A DNA stretch of 64,000 bases, from the NCBI RefSeq assembly GCF_026626635.1, contig NZ_JAPNKA010000001.1:7316001-7380000 (forward strand), given 5' to 3'. This stretch comes from Archangium lansingense (GTDB taxonomy: Bacteria > Myxococcota > Myxococcia > Myxococcales > Myxococcaceae). The notes beneath the pieces were generated by a model. It was given only the letters and a program-made list of their open reading frames with translations. It made no database searches and had not been told where the DNA came from. This document shows, piece by piece, positions 56,146-64,000 of the stretch. The translations under genes were made by a program, and so were the position numbers. Within the stretch, counting starts at the first letter, position 1; each line of letters starts with the position of its first letter.

Positions 56146-57030
56146 ATGCAACTGCGCACCCTTGCCCTCGCCAGCCTCGCCGCGCTCGCGGCCTGTAACA
56201 ACCCCATCCCCGAGACCGCGGAGGAGACCGGCGTCAGCACCGCCGCGGCGACGGCCACCCGCCTCTACGCCTCGGTGGGCGACAACGAGCTCAGCTTCGA
56301 GACGCTCGGCACCCTCGAGGAGCGTGATGGCGTCCGCGCCCTCATCATCCGCGCCACCGCGAACCGCTACCTCTCGGGCGTCCTGAGCTTCGTCCCCGAC
56401 GACGCCTTCGGGGACGCGCACGTCATCAGCGAGCGCCGGTTCGAGATCGTCCTCCACGAGGGCCACGAGCTCAACACCGTGCTCTCCGGCCTGCCGCTCT
56501 TCGTCCGCGTCGACACCTCCACGGGCACGCCGCGCTCGTACACCGCGCGCATCGTGATTGCCCCGCGGTTCTTCGACTTCCGCGGCGACAGCGGCATCTG
56601 GATCGACGAGGCGGTGAACCCCATCTACGTCGTCCAGGGCAACACCCATCTCCTCTATCGTGGCCGCGCCTCGGTGTCCGGGTACGTGGACTGGCTCTCC
56701 GTCACGGCACCCGACGGCATCCCGCAGGTCTACGGTCGGCCCAACTACCGCCTCGACTGGTCGTACCCGACGCTGTACCAGGCCATCGACCCGCACACCG
56801 TCCCGCTCACCTTCAGCGCGGGCGCGGATGACGGCGTGGCCATGCAGAAGACGGCGCGCCTCGTCGCGCGCGTGACGGAGTTCGCGGTCACCGATGGCGA
56901 CGCCTACGACGTCTGGCCCAGCCCGGACTGCGACCCCGCCGTCTACACCTGCTACCACTCACAGCCCGCGGGCACGACGGACTTCGGCCAGTGCGGCACC
57001 TACCGCCAGGTCCTGCGCTGCACGTACTAG
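56146..57030 (+). CDS. Predicted lipoprotein, function unknown
   Basis: 294 aa. The lipobox is LAALAAC with the Cys at about 17, and no Asp follows, so an outer-membrane location is likely. The mature part is beta-rich, with a cluster of cysteines at the end (CDPAVYTCYH, QCGTYRQVLRCTY) that could form disulfides. No domain is recognised. Its TAG stop is supplied by the end of a MITE-like element, so the original C-terminus may have been changed. Confidence 0.7.
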   Translation: MQLRTLALASLAALAACNNPIPETAEETGVSTAAATATRLYASVGDNELSFETLGTLEERDGVRALIIRATANRYLSGVLSFVPDDAFGDAHVISERRFEIVLHEGHELNTVLSGLPLFVRVDTSTGTPRSYTARIVIAPRFFDFRGDSGIWIDEAVNPIYVVQGNTHLLYRGRASVSGYVDWLSVTAPDGIPQVYGRPNYRLDWSYPTLYQAIDPHTVPLTFSAGADDGVAMQKTARLVARVTEFAVTDGDAYDVWPSPDCDPAVYTCYHSQPAGTTDFGQCGTYRQVLRCTY

Positions 57031-57143
57031 GAGCTTGTCGGAGAATCGCCGAAAAACGACTCCTACATACCAACCATAGCGGTGTGTTTGAGTCGCACTA
57101 CCCCTCATGTAGTGGGTAGCCGAGGTATTCCGACAGGCTCCTA
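57028..57143. mobile_element. MITE-like element with 15-bp terminal inverted repeats
   Basis: The left end is TAGGAGCTTGTCGGA and the right end is TCCGACAGGCTCCTA, matching with one mismatch. TA dinucleotides border both ends, as for Tc1/mariner (IS630-type) insertions. It is 116 bp with no ORF. Its left TAG is the stop codon of the lipoprotein gene. No parent transposase is in the window. Confidence 0.65.
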
Positions 57144-57231
57144 GGGATGACCGCTCGGCGCTGCTCGGCCTGGGCGACATCCTCCGGCGGGGCATGGCGT
57201 TCGTCCCCGGGCTGAGCACCGCCGGACTTTT

Positions 57232-58677
57232 TCAGCAGCCTGCCAGGGCCCGCTCGCGCAGCACCGTCCGCTCTATCTTCCCCATGGCGTTGCGCGGCAG
57301 GGCCTCGATTCCCAAGAAGCGCGCGGGGACCTTGAAGCCCGCCAGTGACTCGCGGCACCACGCCCCCAGCTCTCCCGGCGGCGGGGCCCCGTCACGCGTC
57401 GCCACGAACGCCACCGGCACCTCGCCCCAGCGCTCGTCCGGCACCCCCACCACCGCCGCCTCCCTCACCGCTGGGTGCGCCGCCAGCACCGCCTCCAGCT
57501 CCGCCGGGTAGATGTTCTCCCCTCCCCGGACGATCAGGTCCGTCCGCCTGGATAGCACGGTGAGCCGCCCCCGCCCGTCCAGTACTCCGACGTCCTTCGT
57601 CCGCAGCCAGCCGTCTCGGAACGCCTCACGCGTGGCCTCGGGCCGGTTCAGGTAACCCGCCATCACCGTGGGGCCGCGCACCTCGATGTCCCCTTCCTTC
57701 CCCGCCTCCAGCGCCTCGCCCCCGGGCCCCACGATGCGCACCTCGAGACCTGGTAGGGGTCTGCCCGCCGTCCGCCCGTCCGCCTCGTCCGGGTGCTCCG
57801 TCGTCACCTGAGAGCACGCCTCCGTCAGTCCGTAGGTCTGCAGGGACAGGATGCCCGCCGCCCTCGCTCGGGCCAGCAACGGCGCCGGGACGGGTCCACC
57901 GCCGATCAGCGCTAGCTGGAATGTGGACGGGACTCGGCGATCCTTTCGCGCCTCCAGCACCCGCTCCAGCGTCGTGGCTACGAAGCTCGCGTGGGTGATT
58001 CCTTCCTCGTCGATGGCTCGGTTGGTGTCGTCCGCCTCGAAGCGCTCCCGCAGCACGAGGCAGCCTCCGTCGTACGCAGTGCGAGTGAGCATCGCCAGGC
58101 CCCCCACGTGGAAGAGCGGCAGCGTGCCCAGCCAGTACGGCGCCGGGTGGGCTCCGAGGTTCGTCTCGGAGGCGCACGCAGAGGCTCGGAAGTTCCCCTC
58201 CGTCAGCACCGCCCCCTTCGGCCGGCCCGTCGTCCCTGAGGTCAGCAGGATGACCCGCGGCGTCTTCGCGTCTAGCGGCGCACAGGTGGATACGGGGGTC
58301 TGCACGGTGTCCGCGAAGGACTCGAGGGCCTCGGCTCCTGGGAGGCGATCCGCGAGCCCCGTGAGCGCCAGAGTGAGCCTCGGGGCCACGTCCTCGCTCA
58401 GGGGCTGGAGCTCCGCTCGGGTGAGTCTCGCGTTGAGGGGTGCCAGTACCGCCCCCACTCGCCCCAGTGCGAAGAAGAGTTTCGCCACCGCCGCGTGGTT
58501 CGTCGCCAGCAGCGCGACCCGGTCTCCCGGCTGCACGCCTCGAGAGTGGAGCGCCGCCACCCACCGGCCTACCTCGGCGTCCAGCTCCCGGTACGTCCAC
58601 AGCCGGCCTCCGAAGGTCAGTGCCGGTGCCTCCGGCCTCGTCTCCGCTCCGGCCCGGATGGGGCATGTCCACTTCAT
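57232..58677 (-). CDS. menE: o-Succinylbenzoate-CoA ligase
   Basis: 481 aa from the ATG at 58677 (MKWTCPIRAGAE). AMP-forming ligase motifs are LLTSGTTGRPKGAVLT, YGLTEACSQV, DIEVRGPTVM, GWLRTKDVG, RGGENIYPAEIE-like (RGGENIYPAELE) and PRNAMGKIER with the catalytic Lys. It activates OSB to OSB-CoA for MenB. The start overlaps the menC stop (ATGA). It is the last gene of the men operon; menB is not in this window. A longer reading from 59160 runs into menC. Confidence 0.93.
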   Translation of the reverse strand: MKWTCPIRAGAETRPEAPALTFGGRLWTYRELDAEVGRWVAALHSRGVQPGDRVALLATNHAAVAKLFFALGRVGAVLAPLNARLTRAELQPLSEDVAPRLTLALTGLADRLPGAEALESFADTVQTPVSTCAPLDAKTPRVILLTSGTTGRPKGAVLTEGNFRASACASETNLGAHPAPYWLGTLPLFHVGGLAMLTRTAYDGGCLVLRERFEADDTNRAIDEEGITHASFVATTLERVLEARKDRRVPSTFQLALIGGGPVPAPLLARARAAGILSLQTYGLTEACSQVTTEHPDEADGRTAGRPLPGLEVRIVGPGGEALEAGKEGDIEVRGPTVMAGYLNRPEATREAFRDGWLRTKDVGVLDGRGRLTVLSRRTDLIVRGGENIYPAELEAVLAAHPAVREAAVVGVPDERWGEVPVAFVATRDGAPPPGELGAWCRESLAGFKVPARFLGIEALPRNAMGKIERTVLRERALAGC

Positions 58678-59831
58678 CAGTTCACTCCCAGGCCCGGCGT
58701 CCGCGGAAGCTGGATGCGGCCCCGCACCGGGCGGAATGGATGGCTCCCGGGCTCGTTCTTGAAGAGGTGTCCCACCCCGAGCCCCGACGCGTACCTCCCC
58801 GACGGCAGCGCCGCCGCCAGGTGTGCCGCTCCCGCTCTCGCGATGACTCCGTCCAGCGAGCTCGTCACGTATGCGTCCAGGCCTCTCCTCGCCGCCTCGC
58901 GCGCCAGGGCGAGCGTGGGAAGCAGCCCGCCTAGCACCATCGGCTTGAGCACCAGGATGCCCACCGTGCCCGCGTGGTTCAGGATGTGCTGGGTGACATG
59001 TGGCAGCGCCAGTGATTCGTCCGCCGCCAGGGGGCATGGGGGGTGTTTGCTGAGGCGGGACAGGGCTTCGTGGTTCTCGGGCGCCACCGGTTGCTCGCAG
59101 AGTTCGAGCTCGTAACGGCCGAGTGTCTCGAGTGCGGCTCGCGCCTCCTCTTCTGTCCACGCACCGTTCGCGTCCACTCGCAGGCGGATGGTTCTTCCGA
59201 CCGCTTCGCGCACCGCGGAGAGTCTCGCCACGTCCTCGGACAAGGGACGCCCGGCGACCTTGAGCTTCAGCGTCTCGTAGCCTTCCGCTACCGCTCTCCG
59301 CGCTTCCTCCGCCAGCGCCTCCGGCGATTGGCCTCCGAGGAGCGCGTTCACGTGAATCTCGGAGCGTGATTCACTCGAAAGCAGTTGGCTCAGGGGGATG
59401 TTTCTGCGCTGCGCTTGGAGATCCAGGAGCGCTTGTTCCACCCCGTGTCGGGCCGCGGGTGTCCTCGTGGGAAGACCCTCACCCCAACCCTCTCCCAGAG
59501 GGAGAGGGAGTTGACGCGGATCCAACCTGGCGTCCGAGATACCCTCACCCCGTCCCTCTCCCGGAGGGCGAGGGGTGATTGGGCGAGGGGTGATTGGGCT
59601 CGGTAATCGCTCCAGATGATCCAGAAACTCCTTCAGGGCCCGCTCGCAGTCGTCCGGCGACTCCGTGCCGAACTCCTCCAACGGCATCGCTTCACCCTGC
59701 CCAACTCGCCCTTCCTCGTCCTCCACGCACACCACGAAGCCCTCTCGCGCCCCGTAGGTGCCCCTCGCCGTCTTCAGCGGGTGCACCATCTCCAGCCGCA
59801 GCGTCTGGAGGGCCGTCTTCGTGATGCGCAT
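58677..59831 (-). CDS. menC: o-Succinylbenzoate synthase with in-frame repeat insertion
   Basis: 384 aa. Enolase-superfamily features are GYETLKLKVAGRP (acid/base Lys pair), RLRVDANGAW and CEQPV (metal-binding Asp and Glu), ADESLA and LKPMVLGGLLP. About residues 86-120 are SPITPRPITPRPPGEGRGEG and LPLPLGEGWGEGL, the in-frame translation of a copy of the dispersed repeat. The surrounding MenC sequence (DHLERLP, then AARHGVEQALLD) appears to be interrupted by about 40 residues. GAGGTGA lies before the ATG. menA ends 4 bp upstream. Confidence 0.9.
   Translation of the reverse strand: MRITKTALQTLRLEMVHPLKTARGTYGAREGFVVCVEDEEGRVGQGEAMPLEEFGTESPDDCERALKEFLDHLERLPSPITPRPITPRPPGEGRGEGISDARLDPRQLPLPLGEGWGEGLPTRTPAARHGVEQALLDLQAQRRNIPLSQLLSSESRSEIHVNALLGGQSPEALAEEARRAVAEGYETLKLKVAGRPLSEDVARLSAVREAVGRTIRLRVDANGAWTEEEARAALETLGRYELELCEQPVAPENHEALSRLSKHPPCPLAADESLALPHVTQHILNHAGTVGILVLKPMVLGGLLPTLALAREAARRGLDAYVTSSLDGVIARAGAAHLAAALPSGRYASGLGVGHLFKNEPGSHPFRPVRGRIQLPRTPGLGVN
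59475..59575. repeat. Dispersed GC-rich palindromic repeat inside menC
   Basis: Unit 1 (59475-59509) is CCCTCACCCC-CCTCTCCC-AGA-GGGAGAGGG. Unit 2 (about 59539-59575) is ATACCCTCACCCCG-CTCTCCCGGAGGGCGAGGGG. The arrangement and orientation equal the copy at 15527, but here it is coding and adds an in-frame peptide to MenC. Confidence 0.88.
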
Positions 59832-59835
59832 CGGC

Positions 59836-60747
59836 TCACCTCAGGTACAGCCCCACCGAGAACAGCAGCCCGAACACCAGCTGCAGTCTCGCCGTCCCGC
59901 CCAGCGCCGGGTTCAACGCCGCCCCCTCCGCCCCCAACACCAGCTTCAGTGGCGGCACCGCCACCGGCGCGCTCAGCAGCGCCAGCAGCACCCACGGGCT
60001 CGCCAGCCCCAGGCCCCACATCGCCAGCGGCGTCGCGAAGGCCATGGCCAGCAGCACCACGTACTCCGCCTTGCCCGCCGTCGAGCCAAAGCGCACCACC
60101 AGCGTCCTCTTCCCCGCCTTCACGTCCGTCGTCCCGTCGCGCAGGTTGTTCACCACCAGCAGCGCCGTGCCGATCGCTCCAACCGGAATCGCCGCCCACC
60201 ATGCCGCCGGACCCACCGTCAGCGCCTGCACGTAGAACGTCCCCGGCACCGCCACCAGCCCGAAGAAGATGAAGACGAACACGTCCCCCAGCCCGTGGTA
60301 CGCCAGCGGAAAGGGGCCTCCCGTGTACGAGTACCCCGCAAACACCGACGCCAGTCCGATCGCCACGATCGGCCAGCCCCCGACCACCACCAGGTACGTC
60401 CCCGTCGCCACCGCCAGCCCGAAGCACGTCAGCGCGCTCGCCAGCACCACCCCGGGTGCAATCAGCCCGCTCTGCGTCACCCGCTTCGGCCCCAGCCGCT
60501 CCTCCGTGTCCGCACCTTTCTTGAAGTCGTAGTAGTCGTTCGTCAGGTTCGTGCCGATCTGGATGAGCATCGCGCCCACCAGCGCCGCCAACGCCGGCAG
60601 CCACCGGCCCACGCCCAGTCCGTACGCCAGCGCCGTTCCCACCATCACCGGCACCAGCGCCGCCGTCAGCGTCTTCGGCCTCGCGGCCATCAACCACGTC
60701 TTCAAGGTGGGGCGTGGTGCCTCCACCGCGGGAGCAATCGCGTTCAT
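59836..60747 (-). CDS. menA: 1,4-Dihydroxy-2-naphthoate polyprenyltransferase
   Basis: 303 aa, UbiA family, about eight or nine membrane helices. The first Asp motif is NLTNDYYDFKKGAD (NDxxDxxxD) and the second is VNNLRDGTTDVKAGKRTL. The N-terminal LMAARPKTLTAALVPV is typical. The enzyme attaches the prenyl chain to DHNA in the inner membrane. menC follows after 4 bp and menH lies 19 bp upstream. Confidence 0.96.
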   Translation of the reverse strand: MNAIAPAVEAPRPTLKTWLMAARPKTLTAALVPVMVGTALAYGLGVGRWLPALAALVGAMLIQIGTNLTNDYYDFKKGADTEERLGPKRVTQSGLIAPGVVLASALTCFGLAVATGTYLVVVGGWPIVAIGLASVFAGYSYTGGPFPLAYHGLGDVFVFIFFGLVAVPGTFYVQALTVGPAAWWAAIPVGAIGTALLVVNNLRDGTTDVKAGKRTLVVRFGSTAGKAEYVVLLAMAFATPLAMWGLGLASPWVLLALLSAPVAVPPLKLVLGAEGAALNPALGGTARLQLVFGLLFSVGLYLR

Positions 60748-60766
60748 GAAAGTTGGCTCTCGGGAG

Positions 60767-61627
60767 CTAGCCGTTGCCCCCGGCCGCGCTCTTGTCGGGC
60801 ACGGCGTTCTCGAACTCGGGTGACTCGTACCAGGGTGTCTGTAGGAAGGAGATCACCTCGCGGGCGTACTCCTCCGGCACTTCCAGATGCGGAGCGTGAG
60901 TGCACTCCTCGAACGTGCGCCTCCACACCACCGGCAACTCCGCCGCCATCCGGCGAGCAATCTGCGTGAACTTCTCGTCCAGCGCCCCTGTCAGCAGCAG
61001 CGTGGGCAGCCGCTGGCGCTGCAGCTCCGGCCAGTAGTCCGGCTGCACCGCCTGGCCCAGGCACTCCAACGCCCCCACCAACCCCTCCACCGTGCACAGG
61101 TGCCGCCGGGCCCGCAGGGCCTCCTGCTGCTCGGCGGGCAGCTTGCGCACCCCCGCGAAGAGCGGCAGCGACTCCCAGTACTCCATGAAGGACGCCACCC
61201 CCTTCTGCCGCAGCATGGCCGCTAGCTGCGCGTCACTCACGCGCCGCTCCGTCCGATGCTGGCGCCGGTGCAGCCCCGGGGTACCGCTCTCCATGATGAG
61301 CCGCCCGAAGCGCTCCGGCCTGCTCAGCGCCGCCGCCAGGGCGAAGCGCGCCCCCTGCGAATACCCCAGCAGGTTCGTCTTCGGCTCCCCCACCTCGTCC
61401 AATACCCGGATCAGCGCGTCGATCGTCTCGAGGAAGCCGTCTCGTCCCAGCCTCGAGGGCAGCGGCGACTGCCCATGCCCCGGCAGGTCCACCGAGATGG
61501 CCCGCACCTTGGAGCTCATCAGCGGGCGCAGGTGATCGAACGCCGTCCGGTTCCCCGTGAATCCATGCAGGAAGAGGAGCGGGTACGGACCCTCTCCCCA
61601 CGTCTCGTATGCCAGCTTCAGAGCCAT
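60767..61627 (-). CDS. menH: SHCHC synthase-like alpha/beta hydrolase
   Basis: 286 aa. The oxyanion-region LFLHGFTGN, catalytic Ser in LLGYSQGARFALA, Asp in LLLTGALDEKF and His in TFEECTHAPHLE form the triad. MenH removes pyruvate from SEPHCHC to give SHCHC. It overlaps menD by 10 nt. The C-terminal PEFENAVPDKSAAGGNG tail is an extension. Confidence 0.93.
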   Translation of the reverse strand: MALKLAYETWGEGPYPLLFLHGFTGNRTAFDHLRPLMSSKVRAISVDLPGHGQSPLPSRLGRDGFLETIDALIRVLDEVGEPKTNLLGYSQGARFALAAALSRPERFGRLIMESGTPGLHRRQHRTERRVSDAQLAAMLRQKGVASFMEYWESLPLFAGVRKLPAEQQEALRARRHLCTVEGLVGALECLGQAVQPDYWPELQRQRLPTLLLTGALDEKFTQIARRMAAELPVVWRRTFEECTHAPHLEVPEEYAREVISFLQTPWYESPEFENAVPDKSAAGGNG

Positions 61628-63387
61628 GGGCCTTCTCCCAGTGCGGCAGCCATCCTCGCGAAGAGCTGCCGGTGCAGATCCACGTTCCTCTCGCGCTCCG
61701 CCACCTTCACTTCAATGAGGTGGAGCCCGCCCTTGAGTCCCTCGGCCACCGCCGAGCGCAGCGCCGCAGGAGAGTCCGGGCGCCGGAAGCGCGCCTGGTA
61801 GAGCGCCGCCGCATGCGACAGATCCACCCCGTGCGGCGTGCCCCACAGCGGCTCGTAGTGTGACTTCACACCCTCGGCCTGCGCGATGGGCAGGAAGGAG
61901 AAGATACCTCCCCCGTCGTTGTTCACCACCACCACCGTCAGGGGCACCCCGCTACGGCGCGCCGTCAGCAGCCCGCCCACGTCGTGCAGCAGGGCCAGGT
62001 CTCCCGTCAGCAGCACCGTGGGACGCCCCGACGCCGCCGCCACCCCGAGCGCGCTCGAGACGATCCCGTCGATCCCGTTGGCTCCCCGGTTGGCCAGCAT
62101 CCGGAGCCCCCGGCCCATGGACGGCGCGAAGGCGTCCACGTCCCGGATGGGCATGCTGCTGGACACGAAAAGGTTCGCCCCGTCCGGCATCGCCGCCACC
62201 ACGTCGTGCGCGATGCGCATCTCCGTGAGCGAGGAATCCTCCGAGAACGCCGACTCCAGGGCCGCCCGCGTCCACTGCTCGGCCCACAGGAAGCTCCGGG
62301 CCCACGGGCCCAGGCCCCTGGAGAGCCCCTGGCTCAGCGCCTCGCACGCCACCACCGCCGAGCCCTCCACCACCCGCGACGCACGGTGCACTGGATCGAA
62401 GAGCGCTCCCTCGTCGCTGAAGACCACGATCTCCGCGCCCGAGTTGTCGATCCACGCCTGCGGCCCCTTGGGCGTCAGGCCCCCGCCGAAGCGCAGCACC
62501 AGCTCCGGCTTGTGCGCCCGAGCGAAGGGCTCATGCCGCAGCATCGCGTCATAGAGCGACACCGCCGCCGGGCCGCCGCCATAGCGCGCCTGGGAGGTGG
62601 CCTCGGCCAGCACCGGGTAGCCCGTGGCCTCGGCCAGCGAGGCGATCGCCTCCGCGAAACCGTCATTCTCGTCCCGGGGTCCGCAGACGATGACGCCCCG
62701 CTCGGTGGCCGCCACCCGCGCGCGGACCTCCTCCAGGACCTTTGGATCCGGCTGACGCGCCGACGGGACAATGCGCGTGAGTAGCGCTCCCGGCCTGCCC
62801 TCCCGTGCCAGCGAGGAGAGGTGCTTGGCGTCGAACGAGCCCGGCGTGGGCGCGAGCGGCTCGCGGAAGGGCACATTGAGCTGCACCGCGCCCCTCGGGG
62901 CTCGCGAAGCCACGGCCACGGCCCGGGCCACCGTGGCGCGCAGGTGCACCAGCGCCCCATCGTCCGCCTCCGGCAGGCCCACGTCCGCGAACAGCCGCGC
63001 GAATTCCCCATAGAAGCGCGCCTGCGGCACCGTCTGCGCCGCACCCCACCCCTGCAACTCCAGGGGCCGGTCCGCCGTCAGCACCACCAGCGGCACGTGC
63101 GACATGGCCGCCTCGATGACCGCCGGGTAGAAGTGCGCCCCCGCCGTCCCGCTCGTGGCCACCAGCACCACCGGAGCGCGCGACTGCTTGGCCAGCCCCA
63201 GCGCGAAGAACCCCGCGCTGCGCTCGTCGATGACGGACCAGGTGCGCACCCCCTCCATCCGGGCGCACGCCAGGGCCAGGGGCGAGGAGCGCGAACCCGG
63301 GCACACCACCGCGTGCCTCACGCCTCCTCGAACCAACTCCTCCACCAATGCCCGCGCCCACAGTTGATTCAGGTTGGCGTCAGACAT
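61618..63387 (-). CDS. menD: SEPHCHC synthase (ThDP-dependent)
   Basis: 589 aa. The N-terminal pyrimidine-binding domain (RGGVRHAVVCPGSRSSPLALACA, ERSAGFFALGLAKQSRAP) and the C-terminal ThDP motif (VLLTGDLALLHDVGGLL, then VVVNNDGGGIFSFLP) are intact. It adds a 2-oxoglutarate-derived unit to isochorismate. A strong GGAGGAGG precedes the ATG at 63387. It overlaps menF by 8 nt and menH by 10 nt. Confidence 0.97.
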   Translation of the reverse strand: MSDANLNQLWARALVEELVRGGVRHAVVCPGSRSSPLALACARMEGVRTWSVIDERSAGFFALGLAKQSRAPVVLVATSGTAGAHFYPAVIEAAMSHVPLVVLTADRPLELQGWGAAQTVPQARFYGEFARLFADVGLPEADDGALVHLRATVARAVAVASRAPRGAVQLNVPFREPLAPTPGSFDAKHLSSLAREGRPGALLTRIVPSARQPDPKVLEEVRARVAATERGVIVCGPRDENDGFAEAIASLAEATGYPVLAEATSQARYGGGPAAVSLYDAMLRHEPFARAHKPELVLRFGGGLTPKGPQAWIDNSGAEIVVFSDEGALFDPVHRASRVVEGSAVVACEALSQGLSRGLGPWARSFLWAEQWTRAALESAFSEDSSLTEMRIAHDVVAAMPDGANLFVSSSMPIRDVDAFAPSMGRGLRMLANRGANGIDGIVSSALGVAAASGRPTVLLTGDLALLHDVGGLLTARRSGVPLTVVVVNNDGGGIFSFLPIAQAEGVKSHYEPLWGTPHGVDLSHAAALYQARFRRPDSPAALRSAVAEGLKGGLHLIEVKVAERERNVDLHRQLFARMAAALGEGPWL

Positions 63388-64000
63388 GTCCTCCTCCGAG
63401 GGCGCGCAACATGGCCAGGCTCTTCATCTCCGTCTCGCGCCACTCCGCTTCAGCGCTTGAGCCCGCCACGATACCAGCACCCACGAAGAGTCGGGCCTGA
63501 GATCCCTTGATGCGTGCCGAACGCAACGCCACCATCTGGTGCGCCCGCCCGGGTCCTACCCAGCCGACCGGACCCGCGTACCAGCCTCGATCCAACGCCT
63601 CGTGCTCCACCAGGAACTCCAGTGCGCGTTCCCGAGGGGTTCCCCCCACCGCCGGTGTGGGGTGCAGCGCCGCGACCAGCTCCGACACCCCCACCCCCTC
63701 GCGCAGCTCGGCGCGAATGCCGGTACGCAGGTGCGCCACGTTCTTCAAGGTGAGCAGCGCGGGCTCGGCGTCCGCTTCGAGCTGCTCGGTCAGCGGCTTG
63801 AGCGCCCGGAGGATGTAGCGCACCACCGCCTCGTGCTCGCGGCGGTCCTTGTCGCTCGCCTCCAGCGTCCCAGCCTGAGCGGGCGGTGCCGAGCCAGCCA
63901 GGGCCTCCGTCTCCAGCCGACGCCCCTCCACCCGGCACAGCGTCTCCGGCGTGGCGCCCAGGAAGGCCGCACCGTCCGGCGCCCGGAAGAGGAAGGTGGC
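63380..64000 (-). CDS. menF: Isochorismate synthase (5' end outside window)
   Basis: The last about 206 residues are visible, reading inward from base 64000. The chorismate-binding enzyme pattern has LFRAPDGAAFLGATPETLCRVEGR, LKNVAHLRTGIRAEL, LHPTPAVGGTPRERAL and LFVGAGIVAGSSAEAEW (Mg-binding and catalytic acids). It makes isochorismate for MenD, whose gene overlaps its end by 8 nt. It could also be called entC-like, but the men context decides. Confidence 0.93.
   Translation of the reverse strand, partial: ATFLFRAPDGAAFLGATPETLCRVEGRRLETEALAGSAPPAQAGTLEASDKDRREHEAVVRYILRALKPLTEQLEADAEPALLTLKNVAHLRTGIRAELREGVGVSELVAALHPTPAVGGTPRERALEFLVEHEALDRGWYAGPVGWVGPGRAHQMVALRSARIKGSQARLFVGAGIVAGSSAEAEWRETEMKSLAMLRALGGGHV

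Overview
The window is GC-rich DNA with the gene content and protein signatures of a myxobacterium, most likely the Cystobacterineae (Archangium/Cystobacter/Hyalangium relatives). The strongest pointers are an EncA-type encapsulin shell with its ferritin-like cargo, a sigma-54 response regulator, a membrane-linked Ser/Thr kinase, a PilT-type ATPase, and a dispersed GC-rich palindromic repeat between genes. The species assignment is inference. Almost everything is chromosomal core sequence. No prophage, CRISPR array or intact insertion sequence was seen.

Layout. 1-8.3 kb: a minus-strand three-gene set of an NfeD/YqiJ-like OB-fold membrane protein, a flotillin and a giant AAA+ 'DNA repair ATPase' cut by the window edge. 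8.4-11 kb: a UvrA paralogue split by a 2-bp frameshift. 11.1-13.1 kb: a 2OG-Fe(II) oxygenase, a DUF6880-like protein and three tandem initiator tRNA-fMet genes with hairpins between them. 13.2-17.4 kb: a five-S1-domain RNA-binding protein with a Gly/Arg-rich tail, and murJ. 17.4-22.9 kb (plus strand): encapsulin cargo, encapsulin shell, sigma-54 response regulator, M23 peptidase, outer-membrane barrel. 22.9-30 kb: rsmI, yraN, a membrane-anchored Rad50/YhaN-like protein with no visible P-loop, then the ribosomal/tRNA-modification operon rpsP-khpA-rimM-trmD-rplS and rlmN.

30-41 kb is the accessory part: a small membrane protein, a 1025-aa transglutaminase-like protein with lower GC, and a 2444-aa secreted mosaic protein (two alpha/alpha-toroid domains, carboxypeptidase-regulatory-like repeats, a CxxCH haem motif, a beta-propeller, a ThuA/GATase-like domain). 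This is the best candidate for an undescribed system.

41.4-49.5 kb is a TCA-cycle block (icd, mdh, sdhA, sdhB, sucC, sucD, ndk) with no sdhC beside sdhA. 49.7-57.1 kb holds a methyltransferase, a DUF4105/Lnb-like membrane protein, a polysaccharide-deacetylase remnant, a membrane Ser/Thr kinase, a PilT-like ATPase that seems to start at CTG, a STAS-like protein, a lipoprotein and a MITE-like element. 57.2-64 kb is the menaquinone operon menF-menD-menH-menA-menC-menE, translated with overlaps. menC carries an in-frame copy of the dispersed repeat.
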